64,000 bases of DNA from Archivesica marissinica. Its lineage: Eukaryota > Mollusca > Bivalvia > Venerida > Vesicomyidae. The stretch lies in contig CM026402.1 of assembly GCA_014843695.1 (NCBI GenBank), positions 20,259,776-20,323,775 of the forward strand, in the 5' to 3' direction. Below are positions 55,158-64,000 of this stretch, one piece after another (positions within the stretch are counted from its first letter, which is position 1; each line of letters opens with the position of its first letter). The position numbers were made by a program, and so were the translations under genes. The notes below the pieces were generated by a model. That model saw only the letters and a program-made list of their open reading frames with translations. It ran no database searches and was not told the origin of the DNA.

Positions 55158-55395
55158 AGTGGAAGTCGTGATAATGCAGTGGTAACCCGTTCTCTTCATG
55201 TGCGAAATGCCCCGAGTTCGAGTCCCACTGGAGCCGTTACGATTGTGCCCTTAGGCAAGGCATTTAAATTCCACATGCCTCTTCTCTCTCCCTCGTGGCG
55301 ATGGATTCCATCAGGAATGAGGTCTCGAGAAGAGTGATTAATATAAGTTGTAATAACTTGTTTCGCAATAGAGCTAAAATAGATTTATATAAAAA
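55158..55395 (+). mobile_element. SINE-A copy
   Basis: GTGGAAGTCGTGATAATGCA, GAGTTCGAGTCCCACTGGAG, CCTTAGGCAAGGCATTTAAA, GATGGATTCCATCAGGAATG, with an extra AAGAG before the tail, then CTTGTTTCGCAATAGAGC. Confidence 0.92.
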
Positions 55396-56130
55396 AGAGC
55401 GATTCACCCACTTTGAAATAGCACCATTCGATAAACAAGAGTCCCCATAAACTATATGCAAAACCTCCCCGAATGTCGGAGAAAGATGTTCCGAGTAATG
55501 TATAAAATGTATCACAACACGTTGCTCGTTTACACTATGCCAAGCCATTTGACAACTAACGCTCTTTATGTGACGTTAGAATATTGATATGACGTCATTA
55601 ATTGTGACGTCATAAAAGTCCGCGATTGGCTGCATTAATTGGAGAATGATTACTCTTTGAACATACACAATTTCATTACGCTATGTAAAAGCGTTATGCA
55701 ATAGTGAAATCAGTTCACGAAATTATTGATGGGCCATCGTATATGACTGGGTCGCTTACAACACAATCATGTTGTAGAAACCCTATTTGTCAACGTGGGA
55801 ACTGTCCATATTCGTAGTAGGCCTACATGTATATGAACGCAGATGTTGTGTAAATCGATTGTCATTACGTCAACAAGCAATCACATTAAGTTTATGTTGG
55901 TGTATTATCTAAGCTTTCATTCTCCGGAGTTCTCTATACAAATATGATCTTGTAAGACCCATTTGATTACATTCTAAATCTACTCAGTCTCTGCACAATC
56001 TGTAGTCATATTGGTTATATAGCACGCACGTGCTTCAATGTATGTTTCAATCTATTTGCAGGACGGACGATATTGATGCTGAAAACAGATAACATCTAGA
56101 GATATGTGGTTTTGTACAGATATACTGGTA
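55396..56130. other. Unassigned sequence
   Basis: Two TGACGTCA-like sites (55590-55612, ATGACGTCATTAATTGTGAC) occur, but no promoter context is evident. No exon or repeat family recognised. Confidence 0.5.
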
Positions 56131-56131
56131 C

Positions 56132-56456
56132 AGTCGAACCTGTATGCAAATACCACCATCGAGAATGGTCAAAATAAAAGTGATCCATGTTGACATGCGA
56201 TAATGACAGTTTTGGGTTTTAGCTTTAGTTTTGGGGTTTAAGGTCGCACCAACAGTTTATGTTATATATCGACTCTCCAGCCAGTGAAGGAAGAATTGCT
56301 AAAACCACAGACCGCAAGCCATCTGGATAGCTATCGTACATCTCCCATGACAGCTCAAAACTGCATTTATATTGACTACACAGGAGACATAAATCGTGGT
56401 ATTTAGGAATAGGTGGTCTTTATTCTGAGGTGGTTTGTAGCACCGGATTGACTGTA
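56132..56456. mobile_element. CAGTC-ended MITE, copy 2, carrying a SINE-F-like relic
   Basis: The left end CAGTCGAACCTGTATGCAAA, TACCACC and the inverted right end CAGTCAATCCGGTGCTACAA, ACCACC are flanked by TA. 56215-56330 inside it (GGGTTTAAGGTCGCACCAAC, TCGACTCTCCAGCCAGTG) resembles the relic at 3440, so a secondary insertion is likely. Confidence 0.65.
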
Positions 56457-57047
56457 CTTGACAACACTTTCAGGAAATTATCTGTATATATGTCTGTATA
56501 TATGTACAAAACTAGTACCTAGCTGTGCTGGAACAAGCTCCATGGTTTGATTACGTCACTGATAATGCAAGTGCATAGACACGTATGGTAATACGGAACA
56601 GCACTTAGGTTATTAGAGTGCTCTTGTAGGGTACTGTTTATGATCGTTAGAAGAAACTAATGGGGTTCCAGCAGGTGTGAACAAGTAGTTATACCTCATA
56701 TCTTAGTTCAATGTCAATGAGATGAAAAACTGAAATGATCCTTCCTGTTTTGCAGCGTATAACCCTAACTTAGCGTGACAACATTTAGTAATAAGCAATA
56801 TGCACTTGTACATATAGTCTACTTGCATGCTTTCAATCAGCGTTCAATGATACGCATGCGCAACTACATTTCCGGATTGTGCCATGTTGGACCGTGATTA
56901 TATTGATCTGGAACTATCGATCAGCTCCCCTGTTTCCCTGGCAACACACATGCCAGTTGTTTAGACACTATGTTTGTAATATGTTGGGGATTGGGACCAG
57001 GACTGAATGCAGACAGACACAACTAAGAAGCAGTAGTGTTGTTGACT
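56457..57047. other. Unassigned sequence
   Basis: No repeat family, splice-bounded frame or RNA gene recognised. A 96-codon + frame crosses into SINE-E and is not supported. Confidence 0.5.
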
Positions 57048-57260
57048 ACTGTGGCGTCCGTGGTCTAGTGGTAGAGCATCGGATTTGGAATCGAACGGTC
57101 CCGGGTTCGATACTCGGTCAGGCCACGTATGTAGTATCATTGAGAAGGCACCTCACACACATTGCTTAGTACTGGTTAACCACTTAGTTCGGCTAAGCCT
57201 GTCCAGGAAAACGTGTAAAGGTCCCCGCAAGGGGTTTGACATTAATGGAACATACATACA
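57048..57260 (+). mobile_element. SINE-E, single copy, tRNA-like head
   Basis: GGCGTCCGTGGTCTAGTGGT, AGAGCATCGGATTTGGAATC, box B GTCCCGGGTTCGATACTCGG, then AAGGCACCTCACACACATTG, TAGTACTGGTTAACCACTTA, GTGTAAAGGTCCCCGCAAGG and a CATACATACATAC tail. The head could fold as a tRNA, but the linked 3' body and short-repeat tail argue for a SINE. TACTGGTTAACC is also found in the SINE-D body. Confidence 0.8.
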
Positions 57261-58500
57261 TACTTGTTAGTACCACTGCGAACTGGCTCATAACTAAAAG
57301 AGAGTACATGCCCACAAGTGTGTACATTGTCACCAACACATTAGTGAACAAGATAACCTACTAGTGGGAGCTCAACTTGGCGTCCATCGTTTTATCCGCA
57401 AAAACGCGTGTATCTTGTCTGGTTCTAGCTTAGTCATCTAACAGATAACCGGAAGCAGTTCATTCTGTTACTAATACACATGCGCAATTTGAACTTCCTG
57501 TCTCAAATTCCCATAGTATGTGCATGTAACTGTAGAACAGGAAGTTCGTGTATGATACACATACAAATACATGTATACAAAATATATATTTATAAAAGTG
57601 CTTGTTTTGTTTCTGTACATGAAGCTCATTAAGGTGTATGCCTTCAAGCGTAGAGTTTAATCTTTCATCATTCAATCTTCTTAATTGACACGGCAGAAAT
57701 TATTGACAATATCACGTTACCATCGCAACCAGGTTAATTGACTTTAATAAAAAAGCATTTTGATATTGGGAATTTGTCTGGAAGCGATCCTTTCAAAGCA
57801 GAAATAATTAGTGATCCAAGAGTGGTGTTCATTTTAATAACGTTCACAATTTTCTTCAGAACAAGGAGATTTTTTCCGCTATAGGATAGTGTTGCTATGG
57901 CAACTGTCTATATTTCCTTTTATTGGAAGATATCTTTCGAGGAGAAATTAATATTGTGTACGTATATGTATATATACATACCTATAGTCTTTATCAATGG
58001 ATTCTTCACAAGAGTATGACAACCGTTACTTATTCAAACCTTTTAAAGACGCACGGGTATTAAGTTTAATCATATTTTATTGCAAATCAATAGTGAATAT
58101 GTCATGCGCAAGAAAATACAATACATAGCATGAAAATGAAAATGAAAACAGTACCAACATTAGACCACGCCCGCACCAGAATCTCATGCTAACGTTTGGT
58201 TAAACTAAATGACTGAGTTTTCCCTCAGATTAAATTAATATTAAAATGACCAATGCTGTTCAGATTGTCCATTTCTTGTCTACAATAGCTAATGGTCACA
58301 GCATGGCTGGCTGTACATTTTCTATATAAACTAAACACTAATTCCAAACCGTGAATTCTCGCAATGTTATGAAATTCACAGGAATAAAGACATGCAGATA
58401 CTAATGCAGTTTACATACATTTCATCTGCTGTAAAAGAGACTGAAAACACGTTATTCACCGACAAACAGCAGAGGATCAAAAACCGATGCTAATTCTATA
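57261..58500. other. Unassigned sequence
   Basis: AT-rich sequence with short inverted and direct repeats (GGAAGTTC near 57500 and 57540) but nothing assignable; no coding support. Confidence 0.5.
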
Positions 58501-58504
58501 CTGC

Positions 58505-58607
58505 AGGCCTGGAGGTTATAAAACTGTTCTCCAATCTCAAACTCAGTCTCGAGCTTCTGATTGGTTCAAGTTTGAGATCTGAGAAAAGTTTTATAACCTC
58601 AGGCCTG
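58505..58607. mobile_element. Palindromic MITE, about 100 bp
   Basis: The left arm AGGCCTGGAGGTTATAAAAC, TGTTCTCCAATCTCAAACT and the inverted right arm AGGCCTGAGGTTATAAAACT, TTTCTCAGATCTCAAACT form an imperfect hairpin of about 38 bases per arm. A diverged relative lies at 60550. 58608-58999 is unassigned. Confidence 0.7.
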
Positions 58608-58999
58608 ATCTTATCGCCCTTGATTCGGATACGTCATTAGGTACAGTGTGTCGATTGGTCGAAACAATTATTGACATGTTACCCAATGACGTCACTAGTT
58701 ATTGCGTATTGATTAGTGAACAGTTGTATGCCTGCGCCACATTTATGTTGCGATTAGAGCTAAAGGGAGTTGGTACTATTTGAATATCAGCCAATTATGC
58801 ACGTTATCAAATCGTCAAGTTGTTTGGCTATATTAAACGTATTCCCGAGACACGTCGACTACGCTGAAGAATAAGTCTAAGCATAACCAGGACTATTTTA
58901 TTATTTAGTATTAGAATCAATGCGCAATTCCAAGCGTCTCTTGCGAAGAGGAATAAAGTTATGAGCAACTTTTAATAGCGTTATAAGTCGCAGTTCATT

Positions 59000-59250
59000 G
59001 TGTGTGTGTGTTTTACATTTATGTATCGTCGCTATCGGTTGCCCATATGAGTGACGCCTCCTGAATAGATCATCCATTTTAGATTTTTGGAGGATAGTGC
59101 AATGATACAGACAGAGACCCATTCCAGAGTCTCCTCTGGGTTTTTTTACGTGCACGTTGTAAAGCACCGACACGAGAACTCGGTTTAAAGTCCCACCTGA
59201 AAGACTGTTAATTTTATTAGGGTCAGACTGGGGATCGAACCTGCGATAAC
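59000..59250 (-). mobile_element. SINE-C copy, head truncated
   Basis: Minus strand: box B GCAGGTTCGATCCCCAGTCT, core CAGTCTTTCAGGTGGGACT, TCGGTGCTTTACAACGTG, tail GGCAACCGATAGCGACGATA followed by ACACACACAC. Confidence 0.9.
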
Positions 59251-59274
59251 TGTACTGCAGATTCATTTGTTTGT

Positions 59275-59385
59275 TCTTTGGGTTTAAAGTAGCACCGACA
59301 TGATAACTTATGTGTTATTGGTGGAGGAAGACTCTCGGATGTCCCCGTGAGCAGTATTTCCGGCAGTTTCCGTAAGACATGTAGA
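59275..59385 (+). mobile_element. SINE-F-like 3' domain relic
   Basis: GGGTTTAAAGTAGCACCGAC, TTATTGGTGGAGGAAGACTC and GAGCAGTATTTCCGGCAGTT resemble 3440-3580. Confidence 0.45.
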
Positions 59386-59539
59386 TAGCTTCCTCACAGG
59401 ACACCTAGGAAGATTCAAAGGTACCATGGTGCGATTTCAAGTGAACGACCGTAACAACATGGTCACGGATACCTCCTCAATGTTTCCGCACTATTTGCAT
59501 GGGAATATTGTTTTAGTTTATATTGTTAAGATATTGAAT

Positions 59540-59765
59540 TGTGAAAGTCGTGATAGCGCGTTCGTTTCAGGTTGGAAAGGCCCGATGTTTGGGCCCCGCT
59601 GGAGCCGTTACGAGTGTGCCCTTAGGCAAGGCATTTAAATTCCATATTGCCCCTTCTCTCTCACTCGTGGCGTTGGGTTCCATCAGGAATGAGGTCTCGA
59701 GAGTGATTAATATAAGTTGTAAGAACTTGTTTCGCAATATAGCTAAAATAAATTTGTTTAAGCTG
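59540..59765 (+). mobile_element. SINE-A copy with a gap in box A
   Basis: GAAAGTCGTGATAGCGCGTT (the AGTGGTAGCG repeat unit lost), TTTCAGGTTGGAAAGGCCCG, GTTTGGGCCCCGCTGGAGCC, body, and tail CTTGTTTCGCAATATAGC. Confidence 0.9.
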
Positions 59766-59939
59766 ATAAATAAATTTGCACATGTATTGTCGTGTGGAGA
59801 AAACGGGAAAGATAATTATCTACCCGAGAAAGGAAAGCGAATAAAGTGTTAATTATTGATGTAAGCGACTCGGTGACGATTGCGAACATTTTATTGATTG
59901 GCAACAATCCAAGAATTAACTACGTGTATAGGGCACTAG

Positions 59940-60123
59940 CTATACCGCATACCCACGCCACGCTGTGATACCGCATACCCACGCCACGCTGTGATACCGC
60001 ATACCCACGCCACGCTGTGATACCGCATACCCACGCCACGCTGTGATACCGCATACCCACGCCACGCTGTGATACCGCATACCCACGCCACGCTGTGATA
60101 CCGCATACCCACGCCACGCTGTG
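59940..60123. repeat. Minisatellite, 26-bp unit, about 7 copies
   Basis: Perfect repeats of ATACCGCATACCCACGCCAC then GCTGTG. GC-rich compared with its surroundings. The repeated open frames on the minus strand (SVAWVCGIT, RGYAVSQRG) are artefacts. Confidence 0.96.
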
Positions 60124-60249
60124 ATCCAGGTCCAACTGGGTATGTACCTCGCTTGAAAGAATTCGATATTTTTTTGTGAATTAGTGAAATCAACTCATCC
60201 TGTCAACGTGACCCTCAGTGAGCGCCTGGGTGACAGGGTACGATTCGTG

Positions 60250-60493
60250 GGTTTACGTTTATTTATCGTCGCTACCGGTTGCCCATATGAGCGACGCCTC
60301 CTGAAGAGATTAGTCATTGTAGATTGTTGGAGGATAATGCAATGATACAGACAATGACCCATTCCAGAGTCTCCTCTGGTTCTTTTACATGCACCGAAAC
60401 GAGAACTCGGTTTAAAGTCCCATCTGAAAGACTGTTAATTTTATTAGGGTCAGACAGGGGATCGAACCTGCGATCCCTGGATTACCAGTCCAG
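60250..60493 (-). mobile_element. SINE-C copy
   Basis: Minus strand: TGGACTGGTAATCCAGGGAT, GCAGGTTCGATCCCCTGTCT, CAGTCTTTCAGATGGGACTT, AATGACTAATCTCTTCAGGA and tail GGCAACCGGTAGCGACGATA. A short repeat, ACAGACAGAGACCCATTCCAG, from the element body reappears at 60495-60515 beyond its head, suggesting a rearranged fragment. Confidence 0.9.
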
Positions 60494-60544
60494 ATACAGA
60501 CAGAGACCCATTCCAGCGGTGTGATTCGGACAAGGCTCCAATGT

Positions 60545-60680
60545 TATAGAACTTACTCAAATCTCAAATTCTGTCTCAAGCCTTCCGATTGGTTAAATTG
60601 AATACAAATATCATACTCAACAAATCAATTCTCTTGACACTGAATCTGATATTTGAGAAAAGTGTTATAATCTTGTAAAT
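60545..60680. mobile_element. Diverged relative of the palindromic MITE at 58505
   Basis: GTTATAGAACTTACTCAAAT, CTCAAATTCTGTCTCAAGC, CCGATTGGTTAAATTG and TATTTGAGAAAAGTGTTATA parallel the 58.5-kb element, with a longer loop. Confidence 0.55.
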
Positions 60681-60917
60681 ATGTGGTGATCGGTCAGCCA
60701 CTGATCCAGTGTGTACGTAGCAGAAACGTGGATGTACAATCATTGATGATATGCTTCAGGTTGTAAAACAACAAATAAATTGCCTATTATACTGCATTAT
60801 CTGTAATTTAGGCTCTGTTCACTTTCTATAGGACCATTAAACTCCTGTATATCCATGTTCAACAGACAGTTCTGCAGACTACATAATGTCGGTGACATGA
60901 ACCGTGACCCAGATTTC

Positions 60918-61375
60918 AATATAGGTTGTTAAACAACAAATATATTGCATATTAAATACATAGTAAAAAGTAAAAACATACAGTCTGTTCATTTATATTT
61001 CCAATCTTTCATTTCTTCTGATACCACCTCCACTGTGAAGAGGTATTCAAATAAAACTGCAAAAGAGCAAAACTCACCGGTGAATAACGTCACTGTGCTT
61101 ACACACTGTACTGTATTCCTCCGCCCAAATAATACAGTATACCAACCTTCAGTTTGCAATGGTCTGAATTCTTCTACCACATCGTTTCTACACATCAACT
61201 AGTCTGAAGTCTTCTTAAGTCACATAAGTTCTCCAATAACACAATAACTATACACTGCCTGTCATGCAAATGCATTTTTACCAAAAGGAAAAGTGAACTA
61301 TATTAGTTATTGGGACTACATTCGACCGTGGATCCGCGGATGCACTTCTGCCTATTTACGTATACACAACCTTCA
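60918..61375. repeat. Dispersed duplicate, copy 2 (matches 8325-8795)
   Basis: AACAACAAATATATTGCATA, AATACATAGTAAAAAGTAAA, TTTCATTTCTTCTGATACCA, CACTGTGAAGAGGTATTCAA, CATCAACTAGTCTGAAGTCT and TGCCTATTTACGTATACACA, colinear with copy 1 in the same orientation. Part of the start (GGTTGTAAAACAACAAATAA) occurs once more at 60760, so the left edge is itself repeated. Confidence 0.85.
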
Positions 61376-62300
61376 AAGATTGCAGGGAGTTCTTGATTGT
61401 TCGGCAGCATGCGTAATAGACAACCTACGGACTAAAACTAGGAGTAAGCCACTAGGAATAAACATAGGAATATAACTACATTTATTGTCTCCCTCTCTGG
61501 GTTCATCCGAAAATAAATATTTTCTTTCCTGAACCCCGTCTAGATTAAAACACAAACACGCTTTAAATTAGAATGCGGGTCGTTACCGTTCATTTAATGT
61601 GTACATGCTAGCATGGTAACAAATGTAATGGCGAATCATAGTATGATTCAATGTATGCATAATATTGTCATCAACTAAATATAATTATTTGAAATACATC
61701 AATATTATATATCTACTAATAAATATTGTGACTTAGCTTTTTCAACTGATACAAAGTCTGTATGTACTGTTGCTATATTATCCCGCTATATTATATGTCT
61801 CGTACTGTAGGCCTATTTCCCTAGAATAATGTCTAAAGACATTAAGATGACGTTAATTTAACGTGTAATTTTACAGAACCCCGTACATTGTTAAAGTGTA
61901 GACTTAATTCACACTATCACGTGGAATTAATTGCACCCAAGTTCTCCTAGCTCTACGGTAGCCGACCTTCGAATGATAATCAGACCATATTTTACCCCAC
62001 ATTCTTCCGAGCGTATATCACGCTATAGCGCCTAAACCTCGTGCACCGCGTGCACAACTACACGGCGTAGCGAAATGAAAAGACAAGATGTGACTGTACA
62101 TGTCTATACATAAAGTTTGGATTGGATTGAATTGAGTATATCTACTGACTGATCATGGATGTTATTTGTATTGGAGTTAAAATGTTTGAATGTACTCTCA
62201 AATACCATTACCCATCATGCTTAGTATCGATGTAATCAAGCTATATAGATACCATTGGTAACCGTATATAGAGGATAATTCTGCATTGCATACAGGGATA
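61376..62300. other. Unassigned sequence
   Basis: No repeats or coding support, apart from short AT-rich tracts. Confidence 0.5.
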
Positions 62301-62309
62301 CACTTGTAT

Positions 62310-62345
62310 AATAATAATAATAATAAAATAATAATAATAATAAAA
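62310..62345. repeat. (AAT)n microsatellite
   Basis: About 11 ATA/AAT units with one interruption (AAAATAATAATAATAAT). The flank AAACTGTATTAATGG does not match the LINE 3' UTR, so this run is treated as a simple repeat. Confidence 0.85.
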
Positions 62346-62403
62346 CTGTATTAATGGATGATGGAGATAGCCTGGACTGTGGAAGAAGGTAACACTACAT
62401 TTA

Positions 62404-64000
62404 ATGCGGAAGGAGGTCACATGTGTATTGAATGAGGAAGGAGTTAACACTGTATTAAATGAGGAAGGAGATAACACTGTATTGAATGAGGAAGGAGATA
62501 ACACTGTATTGAATGAGGAAGGAGATAACACTGTATTGAATGAGGAAGGAGATAACACTGTATTGAATGAAGAAGGAGATAACACTGTATTGAATGAGGA
62601 AGGAGATAACACTGTATTGAATGAGGAAGGAGATAACACTGTATTGAATGAGGAAGGAGATAACACTGTATTGAATGAGGAAGGGGGTAACACTGTATTG
62701 AATTTGGAAGGAGTTAACACTGTATTAAATGAGGAAGAAGATAACACTGTATTGAATGAGGAAGGAGATAACACTGTATTGAATGAGGAAGGAGATAACA
62801 CTGTACTGAATGAGGAAGGAGATAACACTGTACTGAATGAGGAAGGAGATAACACTGTATTGAATGAGGAAGGAGATAACACTGTATTGAATGAGGAAGG
62901 AGGTAACACTGTATTGAATTTGGAAGGAGTTAACACTGTATTAAATGAGGAAGAAGATAACACTGTATTGAATGAGGAAGGAGATAACACTGTATTGAAT
63001 GAGGAAGGACATAACACTGTATTGAATGAGGAAGGAGATAACACTGTACTGAATGAGGAAGGAGATAACACTGTATTGAATGAGGAAGGAGATAACACTG
63101 TATTGAATGAGGAAGGAGATAACACTGTATTGAATGAGGAAGGAGTTAACACTGTATTAAATGAGGAAGGAGATAACACTGTATTGAATGAAGAAGGAGA
63201 TAACACTGTATTGAATGAGGAAGGAGATAACACTGTATTGAATGAGGAAGGAGATAACACTGTATTGAATGAGGAAGGAGATAACACTGTATTGAATGAG
63301 GAAGGGGGTAACACTGTATTGAATTTGGAAGGAGTTAACACTGTATTAAATGAGGAAGAAGATAACACTGTATTGAATGAGGAAGGAGATAACACTGTAT
63401 TGAATGAGGAAGGAGATAACACTGTACTGAATGAGGAAGGAGATAACACTGTACTGAATGAGGAAGGAGATAACACTGTATTGAATGAGGAAGGAGGTAA
63501 CACTGTATTGAATTTGGAAGGAGTTAACACTGTATTAAATGAGGAAGAAGATAACACTGTATTGAATGAGGAAGGAGATAACACTGTATTGAATGAGGAA
63601 GGACATAACACTGTATTGAATGAGGAAGGAGATAACACTGTACTGAATGAGGAAGGAGATAACACTGTATTGAATGAGGAAGGAGATAACACTGTATTGA
63701 ATGAGGAAGGAGATAACACTGTATTGAATGAGGAAGGAGTTAACACTGTATTAAATGAGGAAGGAGATAACACTGCATTAAATGAGGAAGGAGATAACAC
63801 TGTATTGAATGAGGAAGGAGATAACACTGTATTGAATGAGGAAGGAGATAACACTGATTGAATTTGGAAGGAGTTAACACTGTATTAAATGAGGAAGGAG
63901 ATAACACTGCATTAAATGAGGAAGGAGATAACACTGCATTAAATGAGGACGGAGATAACACTGTATTAAATGAGGACGGAGATAACACTGCATTAAATGA
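62404..64000. repeat. 27-bp minisatellite, about 59 copies, with about 594-bp higher-order repeat
   Basis: The unit is GAGGAAGGAGATAACACTGT then ATTGAAT; it continues beyond the window. Variant units (GGGGGTAAC, TTTGGAAGGAGTTAAC, GAAGAAGATAAC, GGACATAAC) recur in the same order about 594-621 bases apart. Since 27 is divisible by 3, both strands are open (NEEGDNTVL on +, SPSSFNTVL on -). I treat these as artefacts because the minus frame runs on into the (AAT) microsatellite and beyond without gene signals. Confidence 0.96.

Noticed and set aside
55590..55612. CRE-like TGACGTCA sites as a promoter
   Set aside because: Two short palindromic matches without a nearby gene start; chance occurrence cannot be excluded.
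57058..57132. Genuine tRNA gene
   Set aside because: The head has A- and B-box-like motifs but is joined to a SINE body and a CATACATAC tail. The same reasoning applies to the other tRNA-like heads at SINE-A to SINE-D copies. A tRNA covariance search would settle it.
62241..63988. 485-codon and 537-codon repetitive open frames on opposite strands
   Set aside because: The 27-bp period explains both; neither has a plausible start context or homologous flank, and the minus frame runs into an (AAT) microsatellite.

Overview
The window looks like non-coding-dominated eukaryotic nuclear DNA, most likely from a bivalve mollusc. The reasons are split genes with GT/AG introns, about 36 tRNA-derived SINE copies, decayed non-LTR retrotransposon and mariner relics, several MITE families, and SINE/MITE types I associate with bivalve genomes. 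The bivalve assignment is inference from repeat style, not a database result. There is no sign of operons, ribosome binding sites or other prokaryotic organisation.

One protein-coding gene is supported, on the + strand. Six exons (8897-8983, 38014-38111, 39724-39850, 40899-41075, 44477-44658, 49170-49526) join with matching splice phases into one 341-residue reading frame that ends at a stop codon. The 5' exon(s) with the start codon are not visible. The product looks extracellular or luminal (six cysteines, two N-glycosylation sequons) with a Ser/Thr/Glu-rich linker and a C-terminal hydrophobic segment. I do not recognise a named family. Its first visible intron is about 29 kb and is filled with tandem arrays.

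Tandem repeats make up roughly 22 kb, about a third of the window: 77-bp (1-751), 31/42-bp (4268-4925), 34-bp (5094-6612), 36-bp (7743-8183, 20981-26255, 44881-45373), 14-bp (10176-15700), 34/46-bp (27660-30225), 11-bp (31553-32093), 26/34-bp (35345-36078), 37/74-bp (39851-40830), 28-bp (47695-48108), 43-bp (49911-50752), 26-bp (59940-60123) and 27-bp (62404 to the window end). The long open reading frames inside these arrays are periodicity artefacts and are not called as genes.

Mobile elements, with local labels. SINE-A and SINE-B have different tRNA-like heads but a similar 3' tail. SINE-C has a CAGTCTTTCAGATGGGACG-type core and a tail ending GGTAGCGACGATAAATAAAC. SINE-D has a head like a long-variable-arm tRNA. 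SINE-E occurs once. SINE-F appears as fragments. MITE families include a TA-flanked element whose left terminal inverted repeat has been amplified into the 36-bp array, two TTAA-flanked piggyBac-like families, a CAGTC-ended TA family and a TACTGACACC-ended family. LINE relics at 7.6, 19, 26.8, 42.5 and 46 kb are reverse-transcriptase linker or C-terminal pieces. A LINE family whose 3' end is an (ATT)n tail explains several (AAT)n/(ATT)n microsatellites.

Most notable: (1) a MITE with about 146 tandem copies of its own terminal inverted repeat; (2) a minisatellite starting at the 5' splice site of a gene exon and repeating a donor-like GTGAGT in alternate units; (3) modular SINEs that exchange heads and tails; (4) a possibly uncharacterised membrane-anchored protein gene interrupted by these arrays.
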